Part shown: one piece after another, positions 50,208 through 58,275 of the stretch
How the letters are laid out: each line of letters begins with the position of its first letter
Position numbering within the stretch: the first letter of the stretch is position 1
DNA from: Firmicutes bacterium UBA6113
GTDB taxonomy: Bacteria; Bacillota; Clostridia; Tissierellales; Sedimentibacteraceae
Direction: 5' to 3'
NCBI GenBank assembly: GCA_002422545.1
Contig: DIWF01000017.1
Location: 178,530 to 242,529 of the forward strand
Length of the DNA: 64,000 nucleotides
Program-made: the position numbers and the translations under genes
The notes under the pieces: model-generated
What the model was told of the DNA's origin: nothing
Seen by the model: only the letters and a program-made list of their open reading frames with translations
Database searches by the model: none

Positions 50208-50280
50208 GGGCCATTAGCTCAGGGGATAGAGTGGCAGACTTCGAATCTGTTCGTCGGGGGTTCGAATCCCTCATGGCTCA
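50208..50280 (+). tRNA. tRNA-Arg (anticodon UCG)
   Basis: The 73-nt cloverleaf folds completely. The acceptor stem GGGCCAT/ATGGCTC has one G-U, the D stem is GCTC/GAGT, the anticodon stem GCAGA/TCTGT carries loop CTTCGAA, the variable loop is TCGTC, and the T arm GGGGG/CCCTC has loop TTCGAAT. Positions 34-36 read TCG, decoding CGA (and by wobble CGG). The discriminator is A, and CCA is not encoded. Confidence 0.93.
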
Positions 50281-50702
50281 CTAATTGCAGTGGTTTCAAG
50301 GATTTAATGCAAAATTTAAAATTGCATTTAGCCAATATTTAGCCACATAGAAAATATTAATATAATCTTCGAATAAAAAAGACTGGATATATTTATCTTG
50401 TCTTTTTTATTTGTAACCTTAGCAACGTACAAGCATACACTATATCAAAGCCACTCATTTTACATTGGCTGGCTTAAATCCTTCATAGACAAAAAATAAG
50501 AGGGCTTAACCAGATATTACTTATTCCGGTTGCCCTTATTTTAGTATCAAAAAACTCCGGATTGCTCCGGAGTCAGACCTGCACTGATATGCATCATAGA
50601 GAGGCTTTAATAACCAAAACCTTTACCACATCATTTTCAAGTTGACAGCATATAAAGTCAAATACTGAAATGAGACGCTTTCATTTCACAAGGTCCTCTT
50701 TG
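50281..50702. other. Gene-free stretch after the tRNA with possible att scar and hairpins
   Basis: No gene was seen. Next to the tRNA are AATGCAA...TTGCATT (hairpin, about 50309-50331) and the direct repeat TTTAGCCA-ATA-TTTAGCCA (50329-50347). This short sequence often occurs beside tRNAs used by tyrosine-recombinase elements, so it may be a scar. Terminator-like stems follow: AAAAAAGAC/GTCTTTTTT (about 50375-50410), AAATAAG-GGGC.../...GCCCTTATTT (about 50492-50543) and ACTCCGG/CCGGAGT (about 50555-50573). Confidence 0.5.
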
Positions 50703-51263
50703 TTATAGAGAAAATCTATTTTTAATAATCAATGCTGCTTTTTCTGGTAGAAGATCCGTATTATTTATTTTAATATAATTTGTTTTTGTTATTTCACCTT
50801 CAAATGAATTTAGACGATAATTCATTTCTAAGCTTCTAAATAAAGCTTCAGATTTCTCTAAGTTCCTTTTCGTAGGTTTATTAAGTAGCCGATTTTCAGT
50901 TTTATTTCTTTCTATACGCAAGTCATATTCTGCTTCTAATTCAACAAAATATACTTCTGCACCTTTCGTAGCAAATAATTCTTCAATATAATTAATATAA
51001 TCCCAATCTTCTTGTCTATCAAATGCCCACATATATGTAAAAATCATTCCATATTCTTCGCTATTAGAAAACGTTTCAAAAATTTCTTTTCTAAATAAAT
51101 TTATTAACCTGCTTCTTTCCTTAGGAACATTTTCAAACAAATCACTTACTATATCTATAGTCATGTGATTATGAAATAATTTAAGATTAGTAATTTTTGA
51201 AAGTTCTTGGCCTACTGTCATCTTACCAACTGCATGTGGTCCAAAGATAATAATTAATTTCAT
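50703..51263 (-). CDS. P-loop kinase-like protein (AAA/shikimate-kinase-like)
   Basis: A 186-residue nucleotide-binding protein. Walker A is GPHAVGKMT at residues 8-16, an atypical loop ending Lys-Met-Thr rather than Lys-Ser/Thr. Further features are HNHMTIDIVSDLF and a LID-like Arg/Lys-rich segment LRIERNKTENRLLNKPTKRN (quoted in short: RIERNKTENR). Proteins of this style are annotated as shikimate-kinase-like AAA proteins and may phosphorylate small molecules. The exact substrate is unknown. The ATG follows GGGGGTATAAC. Confidence 0.75.
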   Translation of the reverse strand: MKLIIIFGPHAVGKMTVGQELSKITNLKLFHNHMTIDIVSDLFENVPKERSRLINLFRKEIFETFSNSEEYGMIFTYMWAFDRQEDWDYINYIEELFATKGAEVYFVELEAEYDLRIERNKTENRLLNKPTKRNLEKSEALFRSLEMNYRLNSFEGEITKTNYIKINNTDLLPEKAALIIKNRFSL

Positions 51264-51310
51264 GTTATACCCCCATAGCTCTAGGTTTTACTATATTATT
51301 CTCAGCCTTA

Positions 51311-52114
51311 TTAAATTTTCTGTCCTATATACATAGCATGCTCGGAATAACTTAACAATTCATCCCTTTCACATAATTGTTCCGCAACCTCTATCCACTT
51401 GTCTATCACTTCCTGTGGCTGATTAAGTATATTTACTTCACATGGAGAAAGAATGCCTTCCTGCCCGAAAAGATGCTTCTTTTCAAGATGAAACTTATCC
51501 ATAAATGGAATAATATTTTTTTGGTCAATAAAAAATGCTTTTGTAAAGGCATCCCCACCATAGGATTTTCCCTTTAAAACAGAGTCAATAAAAATTTGCT
51601 CGTTTTCCAAGAGTAACATTTCAGGTGCACTCTTCATACCAAAAATCATGCCAGCAAACATAATAATAAAGGAAACAAATATTAATCCACTTTTTTTAAG
51701 CAAAGTTATGGCTTCATTTAAAGCTTTAATTCTGTCTTTTTCATCAAGCAGATGATACATAGGTCCCATGACAAATATATGATCAAATTCTCCTTTTATA
51801 AATTTATTAACTTCTCTTGCATCACCTGAAATAGCTTTAATATCTACATTCATTTCTTTAGACTTCTCAAGAGCAAATTTTACATTTTCCGAAGACAAAT
51901 CTATAAGAGTAACATCGCAGCCTTTCTTGGCATAATAAATCGAATATCGTCCCGGACCTCCGCCTATATCAAGAATTCTATCACCCGGTTTAATATATCT
52001 GTCCATCATTCTTGTAGTTATTGTGAATTCAAAAGGATGTTTTTCCAGTCTGTCCCACTCCTTTTGTACATCGCTGTCATAGTGTTCCTGTACAATACGC
52101 ACACAGTCTTCCAT
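51311..52114 (-). CDS. SAM-dependent methyltransferase
   Basis: A 267-residue class I methyltransferase. ILDIGGGPGRYSIYYAKKG near residues 43-61 is motif I, VTLIDLS holds the acidic ribose ligand, and FDHIFVMGPMYHL is motif III. An aromatic-rich helical cap follows. The substrate is unknown. It is 47 bp upstream of the kinase-like gene on the same strand and could share its transcript. The ATG follows GGGGGAATAGTT. Confidence 0.88.
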   Translation of the reverse strand: MEDCVRIVQEHYDSDVQKEWDRLEKHPFEFTITTRMMDRYIKPGDRILDIGGGPGRYSIYYAKKGCDVTLIDLSSENVKFALEKSKEMNVDIKAISGDAREVNKFIKGEFDHIFVMGPMYHLLDEKDRIKALNEAITLLKKSGLIFVSFIIMFAGMIFGMKSAPEMLLLENEQIFIDSVLKGKSYGGDAFTKAFFIDQKNIIPFMDKFHLEKKHLFGQEGILSPCEVNILNQPQEVIDKWIEVAEQLCERDELLSYSEHAMYIGQKI

Positions 52115-52328
52115 AACTATTCCCCCTACTTATGAAATTTTTAAAATTTTACCTCTATTTACCATATTAGTCAATACCAATTTAATTCTCCTTTTTAACA
52201 TTAATTGGCATAAATATACTTATTAAACTATCAATATAACTTCACTAATTAGGATTTCATAATAACCAAATTTTGTCATACTAAATAAGCCAAATTATAG
52301 CTAATTTTAACTTGTATTTAACTAAACT

Positions 52329-52366
52329 AAAAGTAAAGAAAAAATAAAATTTTTCCTTTACCTTTA
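52329..52366 (-). terminator. Terminator of trpS
   Basis: AAAGTAAAGAAAAAAT pairs with ATTTTTCCTTTACCTTT (52330-52366), an A+T-rich stem. On the minus strand the 3' side ends in TTTTTTCTTTACTTTTA. It is 35 bp after the trpS stop. Confidence 0.55.
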
Positions 52367-52400
52367 CCATTATTTTTTACTATTTTTAGATTGTTTATAT

Positions 52401-53390
52401 TTATATATCAATACTCATAGCCTTTTTAACAGTTTCAACAGTTTCATTTCCTATCATGTTTGCTTTATGGCTGCCAGTAAGGATAATATCGCGCACTTCA
52501 TTAATATTATCTTCATAATAAGCTCGTTTTTCTCTAAATGGATCTAGAAGTAGATTTATCTTTTTTGATAAAACATTTTTACAAACTACACAACCAATAC
52601 TGGCGTTTTTACACATTTCACAAATATTATCATAATCTTCATGATTGAATGCCTTATGATATTTACTTATTGTACATATATCTGGAATACCCTTATCTTT
52701 TACGCTTATCCTATTTTTATCAGTAACTGCTGATTTTACTTTTTTATTTACATCTTCAACAGTATCTGATAAATATATTGCATTGCCAAGGCTTTTACCC
52801 ATCTTAGAATTTCCATCCAGACCAATGAGTCGAGGCGTATCACTGATTAAGGCTTGTGGCTCTTTGATTATAACTCTGCCATTACCATATAAATCATTAA
52901 ACCTTCTGACAATTTTTCTTCCCAGTTCTATATGAGGAATCTGGTCTTCTCCAACTGGAACCAGATTAGCATTGCAGAAAGTAATGTCTGCTGTTTGACT
53001 GACAGGATATCCTAAAAAACCATAGCTTAAGTCATCGTACCCATATTGCTTTGCCTCAGTCTTAATAGTCGGATTATGGCGCAATGAATTTACAGAAACA
53101 AGCATTGAATAAAATACTGTTAATTCTGCGATTGCACTGATTTTAGATTGCAAGAAAATAGTTGCCTTATTTGGATCTAATCCTACTGATAAATTGTCGA
53201 TTGCAACATCATAGATACCTTTGTTAATTAAGTCCGGTTGTTCAAAATGCGTTGTTAACGCCTGTATATCTGCTAATATAATGAAGGTATCATATTCATC
53301 TTGTAGTTTTACTCTGTTTTGAAGACTTCCTACATAATGTCCCAAGTGTAACTTCCCGGTTGTCCTGTCTCCTGTTAATATTCTTTTCAT
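52401..53390 (-). CDS. trpS: Tryptophanyl-tRNA synthetase with iron-sulfur motif
   Basis: Charges tRNA-Trp. The 329 residues are class I: TGKLHLGHYVGS at residues 11-22 is the HIGH region and DGNSKMGKSLGN is a KMGKS variant of KMSKS. Cys239, Cys260, Cys267 and Cys270 form a C-x20-C-x6-C-x2-C set very close to the C-x22-C-x6-C-x2-C [4Fe-4S] site known in Thermotoga maritima TrpRS. An extra Cys257 is also there. The ATG follows TAGGAGGATTTAAAT. A T-box leader precedes it. Confidence 0.95.
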   Translation of the reverse strand: MKRILTGDRTTGKLHLGHYVGSLQNRVKLQDEYDTFIILADIQALTTHFEQPDLINKGIYDVAIDNLSVGLDPNKATIFLQSKISAIAELTVFYSMLVSVNSLRHNPTIKTEAKQYGYDDLSYGFLGYPVSQTADITFCNANLVPVGEDQIPHIELGRKIVRRFNDLYGNGRVIIKEPQALISDTPRLIGLDGNSKMGKSLGNAIYLSDTVEDVNKKVKSAVTDKNRISVKDKGIPDICTISKYHKAFNHEDYDNICEMCKNASIGCVVCKNVLSKKINLLLDPFREKRAYYEDNINEVRDIILTGSHKANMIGNETVETVKKAMSIDI

Positions 53391-53456
53391 ATTTAAATCC
53401 TCCTATAAATTTTTTTAGAATGACAACACAATATCATTCACAAATTATTTAATAAA

Positions 53457-53702
53457 ACAAAAAAACTCCTATCCCAAAGGGACAGAAGTCTATTATCTGT
53501 TTTGCCACCCAAATAGCAAGTTTCACATACCATCATATGCTTCCATTATAACGGTTAGGATTTCCGTCAACGCCTACTCACATAGCTTTCGGGTTGCCCT
53601 CATGAGCCCATTCAACATAAATTTAATGCTATATTCCCACCTGCAATAGCTCTCTGGAATTAATTTAATATGTTTACTATTCTCATTCAACGGTTTATAT
53701 TT
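53457..53702 (-). promoter_or_regulatory. T-box riboswitch of trpS (Trp)
   Basis: On the minus strand, stem I has GAATAGTAA (AGTA motif), CAGAGAGC and a TGG triplet in TTGAATGGGCTC as likely specifier. The T-box core GGGTGGCA is at 53510-53503. Its UGGC pairs with GCCA, the 3' end of tRNA-Trp, whose discriminator is G. The terminator is ACTTCTGTCCC-TTT-GGGATAGGAGT with TTTTTTT (53489-53459). Confidence 0.88.
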
Positions 53703-53708
53703 TATTAC

Positions 53709-53737
53709 ATAATATGTCTGGAGAAATTATTTGTCAA
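53709..53737 (-). promoter_or_regulatory. Promoter of the trpS T-box leader
   Basis: TTGACA (53737-53732), 17 bp and TATTAT (53714-53709) on the minus strand. Confidence 0.7.
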
Positions 53738-53843
53738 GTCATAAAAATCAAAAATATTGTTGAATAATATAAACTATAAAATACATTTCAACTTTTTTCT
53801 CCTTATTGAATGTTAACAGAAGAGTATTTTATGGTTATGGAAA

Positions 53844-55190
53844 TCATACCTTTAATTTTGCAAGTACAAATCTAAACCAAATAAATAATATTATTCCTTT
53901 TAGTATTGAGGATATACTAATGCTCCACCAGACACCGGATAATCCTAATATCGTAGAACTAAGTATAAGAGCAAATGGAATTCTTAATACATTTAACACT
54001 ACACCGTTAACGGTTGGCTGTAATGTTTTACCCAGACCATTAAAAGCTCCTATCGTTCCAATTTCAATACACATGAAAAATTGCGACAATCCTAAAATTC
54101 TTAAATATATAATGCCTTCATGTATGGCAATGGGATCATTAGGTACAAATATTGCAAACAAGAACTTAGCAGCAAATATCAGCAGCAAAGATGCAAATAT
54201 ACCGATACTGCCTAAAATTTGTATACCCTGTTTATAGCCTTCTTTAATTCGTTCAAGCTTTTTAGCACCGTAGTTTTGTCCAACAAATGCTGATATTGAT
54301 GATGAAAATCCTTCGGATGTCATCCAGGAAATAGATTCTATTTGAGAACCTATACTTTGTACAGCTACAGCCACAGGACCAAATTGTGCAATTATTTTAG
54401 CAAGAATCATGCTTATTACAGCATGTAATCCTGTTTGCAAAAATGGAGGAACACCAAGCTTCATAATATTTTTTACAATTTGCATATCTGGTTTTGAAAG
54501 TAATGATACGTGAGAATAAATATTATTAAAAGCTTTACCCAAAATTACAAATAATATTGTAACAACAAATTGAGACATTATTGTTGCTAAAGCTGCTCCC
54601 TTTATGCCCATTTGAGGTATGGGTCCAATACCAAATATTAACAGTGGGTCAAGTATAATGTTGGCAACTAAGCCAATAGTATTTATTTTAAATGGAGTAA
54701 TGCTGTTTCCGGTACTGTTCAACGCAGCTGAAAAAATCGGATTTAGAAAATGAAAAATTATTCCCATGGATATTATAGTCAAATATTCTATTGCCATTCG
54801 AATTACGTCAGAATCTTGTAAATTGAAAAAACCTATAATATTATGTCTAAATGAAAATAGAAACAAAGAATACAATAAAGCTATGAATGTATCCAATTGA
54901 AATCCATTGGAAATATATTTTTTAGCACTTTCAGGATCATTGCGGCCAATATATTGAGCTACATTAACGCCTACTCCCACTTGTGTAATCATTACTAAGG
55001 ATGCTCCAAACCATAAGAAAAAGCCGGCAGTTCCTGCTGCAGCAACTGCTCCTGTGCTCAATCTTCCAAGCCACATAATATCGGTTAAATTGTATGCCAT
55101 ATGTATAAATGATGTGCCCATGATTGGCAAAGCAAGTTTAACTAATGTACTGCGTATTTTACCTTCTTTTAAATTCAAATTTTTACTCAT
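53844..55190 (-). CDS. MATE-family efflux transporter
   Basis: A 448-residue multidrug/sodium antiporter with 12 helices in two similar halves. LVKLALPIMGTSFIHMAYNLTDIMWLGR, quoted as PIMGTSF and DIMWLGR, opens the first half. The second half opens MKLGVPPFLQTGLHAVISM. GNSITPFKINTIGLVANIILDPLLIFG shows the conserved Asn-Pro/Asp-Pro signature. The ATG at 55190 has only a weak GGATATA before it. It is monocistronic. Confidence 0.92.
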   Translation of the reverse strand: MSKNLNLKEGKIRSTLVKLALPIMGTSFIHMAYNLTDIMWLGRLSTGAVAAAGTAGFFLWFGASLVMITQVGVGVNVAQYIGRNDPESAKKYISNGFQLDTFIALLYSLFLFSFRHNIIGFFNLQDSDVIRMAIEYLTIISMGIIFHFLNPIFSAALNSTGNSITPFKINTIGLVANIILDPLLIFGIGPIPQMGIKGAALATIMSQFVVTILFVILGKAFNNIYSHVSLLSKPDMQIVKNIMKLGVPPFLQTGLHAVISMILAKIIAQFGPVAVAVQSIGSQIESISWMTSEGFSSSISAFVGQNYGAKKLERIKEGYKQGIQILGSIGIFASLLLIFAAKFLFAIFVPNDPIAIHEGIIYLRILGLSQFFMCIEIGTIGAFNGLGKTLQPTVNGVVLNVLRIPFALILSSTILGLSGVWWSISISSILKGIILFIWFRFVLAKLKV

Positions 55191-55319
55191 ATGCTATATC
55201 CGTTCTAATTATATTCACTTATCAAGTCTAACTGAAAGCATACATATTTACAAGTTAAATAAATATAAATTTTTAATTCAACAAATTTATTCAAAATTAT
55301 GTTTCTTATGTCTGTTTCT

Positions 55320-55415
55320 TATGTCATAGGGACGTATGTCATAGGGACGTATGTCATAGGTATGTCATAGGGACGTATGTCATAGGGACGGGGTTGTTGT
55401 CACCTATGTCATAGG
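55320..55415. repeat. Tandem 15-bp repeat TATGTCATAGGGACG
   Basis: Full units start at 55320, 55335, 55361 and 55376, with an 11-bp truncated unit at 55350 and a last TATGTCATAGGG at 55404. The segment lies between the MATE and aldo/keto reductase genes and ends at the stop of the latter. Confidence 0.85.
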
Positions 55416-55416
55416 G

Positions 55417-56568
55417 CTATTGCCCAAACAACATGACAGCTTGCTTCATTTTTTTGATTATATCCACACCGAATGGGCAATTTTTCATACATTGTCCACA
55501 TTCTATGCAATCTGCTGCGTGGTGGTCCAGCAATTCATAATGATTCTGTAGTGTTTCCGGAACAATTTCCTGAATCAACGCCAGATCCAGATATTTGTTA
55601 ACTGCAGCAATATCAATATTTTTGGAACATGGCGCACAATGTCCGCAGTACATACAGTGTCCACTGAAAGATCTTCGTGGAGCCTTGGCAAGAATCTGGC
55701 TGTAGTCTTTTTCTTCATTGGTTGAATTGTTATAGGTAGTTGCTGCAAGTATTTGGCTTGTGTCTGCAACTCCCACCATCACAGATGCAACAGCAGGCCT
55801 TGTGAGGCAATAATGCAGACACTGCACAGGAGTCATAGCAGCTTCAAAGGGTGACTCCTGCTCACTCAGCAATACTCCTGCAGCATATCCTTTCATTACA
55901 GTAAGAGCCACACCTTTATTCTGACAAATCTGATACAGACTGTCGCGTTTTGAATCAATGCCTGTATAAATAATGTTTTTAAAGGTGTCTTCTTCAAACA
56001 GTATGTTTACATCCTCATTGGCAGGAAGCATGTCATAAGCAGCATTTATACTGAACAATATAACATCAATCAATCCGGTCTCTACCGCCTTCAGAGCAAT
56101 ATCCGGATTATGAGTAGACATTCCCAGATACCTTACTATTCCTTTTTCCTTTAACGCCCTTGCATATCGAATTATCTTTCCATTGAAAATATTATCAAAA
56201 TCTCTCTGGTCGTCAACATAATGAATCATGCCTATGTCTACAAAGTCCAGCTGCATCCTTTTTAAAAAGTCCTCATATGCTTCCACAACCTCGTTATAAT
56301 CCCTTGTGCGCCTGTATTGTCCGTTATCCCATGTAGTGCACAGGTGTCCTTCAATAACAAAGCTGTTTCGAGGATATTTTTTCAATGCTTTTCCAACATT
56401 GCTTCTTACTTCAGGATTTGAATTATATAAGTCAAAAAAATTGATTCCTTCCTTTATTGCACAGTCAACTATCTTTTCACAGTCATCGAAGTTCTTATTT
56501 TCAAATCCCTCTCCGCCTATACCTATGACGCTTACCTTTATTCCTGTTCTTCCTAATATTCTGTATTC
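55417..56568 (-). CDS. Aldo/keto reductase with C-terminal ferredoxin-like domain
   Basis: A 383-residue oxidoreductase. The AKR barrel has RILGRTGIKVSVIGIGGEG at the start, NFFDLYNSNP with the catalytic Asp and Tyr, GEG and VDIGMIHYVDDQ (His). The C-terminal part has CMYCGHCAPC and DCIECGQCMKNCPFGVD, two Cys clusters for [4Fe-4S]. I start at GTG 56568 because GGAGGTTGATAAC is just upstream; the frame from GTG 56586 begins inside it. It may accept electrons from the flavodoxin encoded nearby. Confidence 0.9.
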   Translation of the reverse strand, partial: EYRILGRTGIKVSVIGIGGEGFENKNFDDCEKIVDCAIKEGINFFDLYNSNPEVRSNVGKALKKYPRNSFVIEGHLCTTWDNGQYRRTRDYNEVVEAYEDFLKRMQLDFVDIGMIHYVDDQRDFDNIFNGKIIRYARALKEKGIVRYLGMSTHNPDIALKAVETGLIDVILFSINAAYDMLPANEDVNILFEEDTFKNIIYTGIDSKRDSLYQICQNKGVALTVMKGYAAGVLLSEQESPFEAAMTPVQCLHYCLTRPAVASVMVGVADTSQILAATTYNNSTNEEKDYSQILAKAPRRSFSGHCMYCGHCAPCSKNIDIAAVNKYLDLALIQEIVPETLQNHYELLDHHAADCIECGQCMKNCPFGVDIIKKMKQAVMLFGQ

Positions 56569-56733
56569 CACGTTATCAACCTCCACTTAAGATGTAATTA
56601 CGGTTTCCTGCCTATTTTTTGTTATCAAAATCATGAATTCCATGTAATACTCAATTTCGCTCAATCAGTGCCTTTCCATTCAGTGCTGTATAAACAAATT
56701 ACACACAATTTGATAACTGACATAGTCAATAGC

Positions 56734-57129
56734 TTAAAGCAAATCCATATCCTCATTATTCCATGACAAAATTCCTGACTCTTCTGCTTTTTCATAGCGA
56801 TCGATCTTATAATTAAGCCTGTCCAGTGTCTGATGCATTTCTTCTATTTTTCCTATTATTTTTTTGCGCTCTTCCTGCAAAAGCTCCTTTCTGGCTGTGA
56901 TTGTAGAATCGCCCTTCTGTGTCAATGCACAGTACTCAATCAGAGCATCAATGGGTACTCCTGCAGAACGCATGCATTTGGCCAGCTCAATCCACCTGCA
57001 GGATTCATCTGTATAATCCCTGATACCGCTTGAAGTTCGGTTTACATGAGGTATCAATCCTATACGTTCATAATACCGCAATGTATCCTGAGAGATATCA
57101 TATTTTTTACTAACTTCCGTTATTGTCAT
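56734..57129 (-). CDS. MerR-family regulator, AdhR-like
   Basis: A 131-residue regulator. ITEVSKKYDISQDTLRYYERIGLIP is the winged HTH and NRTSSGIRDYTDE the wing. WIELAKCMRSAGVPIDALIEY has the single Cys (near residue 52) that senses aldehydes or thiol stress in AdhR/NmlR proteins, and a coiled coil ends the protein. I start at ATG 57129 (GGAGG seven bases upstream) rather than TTG 57135. It sits between flavodoxin and aldo/keto reductase genes and should act on the 19-bp-spacer promoter at 57790-57820. Confidence 0.9.
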   Translation of the reverse strand: MTITEVSKKYDISQDTLRYYERIGLIPHVNRTSSGIRDYTDESCRWIELAKCMRSAGVPIDALIEYCALTQKGDSTITARKELLQEERKKIIGKIEEMHQTLDRLNYKIDRYEKAEESGILSWNNEDMDLL

Positions 57130-57218
57130 ACTCAAACCTCCATTTTTACATTAATACTAAATCTATTTATTCACTTCAATTCGTATTGATAATTCCCGTA
57201 TACTGATGCATTCTTTGA

Positions 57219-57722
57219 CTAGACCCACTTTTCAATAGTACTTTTCGCTCTGTTTACATCAGCACCATGAATAGCGATTCCCTTTTCCACCTTCGCACCA
57301 GGACACAGCTTTTGGATATCCCTTTCGCTGTTTCCCATTCCACTTCCTTCATGAGTACAAAATGGTTTTATTGTTTTTCCTGAAAAATCATATTTCTCGA
57401 GAAATGTCCAAACATGCATAGGCATGGTTCCCCAATAATTCGGATAACCCAGATATATTGTGTCATAATCAGTGATATCTTTCAGTGCATTTTTAAATTC
57501 AGGTCTGGCATTCGATCTTTTATCTCTTTGGGCTTCCTCTATACATACGTTGTAATCAGCGTCATACTCTATAACAGGTTCAATGTAAAACATATCTGCT
57601 CCTGTTATTTCTTGAATTATCTTTGCAGCTACTTCTGTATTTCCAATAGACAAGTTCTTTATGGAACCATTTACGTAATTATTACCCTTTCTTGAAAAAT
57701 ATGCAATTAGTTTTTTTGACAT
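57219..57722 (-). CDS. Flavodoxin
   Basis: A 167-residue FMN electron carrier or flavodoxin-family reductase. AYFSRKGNNY near residue 7-16 is the FMN phosphate loop; YDTIYLGYPNYWGTMPMHVW and FCTHEGSGMGNSERDI are typical of the flavodoxin_4 type (YahA/YtpQ-like family). The ATG follows TTGGAGGTAAAAAC. It is first in the group flavodoxin-MerR-AKR, directly after a MerR-type promoter. Confidence 0.88.
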   Translation of the reverse strand: MSKKLIAYFSRKGNNYVNGSIKNLSIGNTEVAAKIIQEITGADMFYIEPVIEYDADYNVCIEEAQRDKRSNARPEFKNALKDITDYDTIYLGYPNYWGTMPMHVWTFLEKYDFSGKTIKPFCTHEGSGMGNSERDIQKLCPGAKVEKGIAIHGADVNRAKSTIEKWV

Positions 57723-57789
57723 GTTTTTACCTCCAAAATTATATTTATTAAATGTCCGATTAATTTTTCACAGCAACTAACTTAAATTT

Positions 57790-57820
57790 ACTCTATCACC
57801 TGGAGTTCAATCCAAGTCAA
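57790..57820 (-). promoter_or_regulatory. MerR-type promoter with 19-bp spacer
   Basis: On the minus strand TTGACT (57820-57815) and TAGAGT (57795-57790) are 19 bp apart. The spacer holds ACTTGGA-TTGAAC-TCCAGGT (57817-57798), an inverted repeat like the CTTGGAGTTAACTCCAAG sites of AdhR-type regulators. Such long spacers need activation by DNA twisting. Confidence 0.75.
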
Positions 57821-57871
57821 GCATTTTTTTTATTATTAAATATTTTTTTAAAACGTTTTTAAAACATAAAT

Positions 57872-57906
57872 AAAAATACCATCGGATTTATTCAACCCGA
57901 TGGTTA
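57872..57906 (-). terminator. Terminator between the pseudogene and the flavodoxin group
   Basis: ACCATCGG (57878-57885) pairs with CCGATGGT (57897-57904). On the minus strand ATTTTTA follows. It would end the amidohydrolase transcript. Confidence 0.65.
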
Positions 57907-58059
57907 ATTTGAAATAACCACTCAAATATATATTTTAAAAATGTAAGATTCACTTTAGGAGAGTTATATAATATCATGGCAAAGAATAAAACTGATAACC
58001 TTATAGAATGTAGGAGTTGCATGAAAAAATTGATAGCATTGAAATAAGGGATATAAAAG

Positions 58060-58275
58060 ATTATGTAAAAATATGTGTGTTGGTTTAGTGATACCATCAA
58101 GCTTCATTTGGTCCAAAGCTTCAACTGCCTATAAATACCATATCTTTTATTTTTTCCTGAACATCGGGTAATTTAAAGTATTCAAAGCTTACATCATTTA
58201 TATTAACATTTAGTCTTTCACACAAGAGTCTTGCTAATGCATAAGTAACACCCAATCCCTTAAATGCATTCAGTC
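58060..58275 (-). pseudogene. Decayed diaminopropionate ammonia-lyase (YgeX-like)
   Basis: Two minus-strand segments read as parts of diaminopropionate ammonia-lyase. The first, overlapping the M20 stop, encodes RFGLNAFKGLGVTYALARLL and ends at a TGA (58121). RFGLNAFK holds the PLP-binding Lys. In another frame AVEALDQMKLDGITKPTHIF follows, which belongs to a much later part of the enzyme. Everything between is missing, and the sequence degenerates near 58060. So an internal deletion and a frameshift destroyed the gene. It lies beside two M20-type hydrolases, as in purine- or amino-acid-catabolic clusters. Confidence 0.7.

Noticed and set aside
57888..58100. 70-codon minus-strand frame and a 23-codon plus-strand frame (57975-58046)
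   Set aside because: Both are in decayed DNA near the ammonia-lyase relic. The small plus frame has an AGGAGAG site, but the peptide has no recognisable features.
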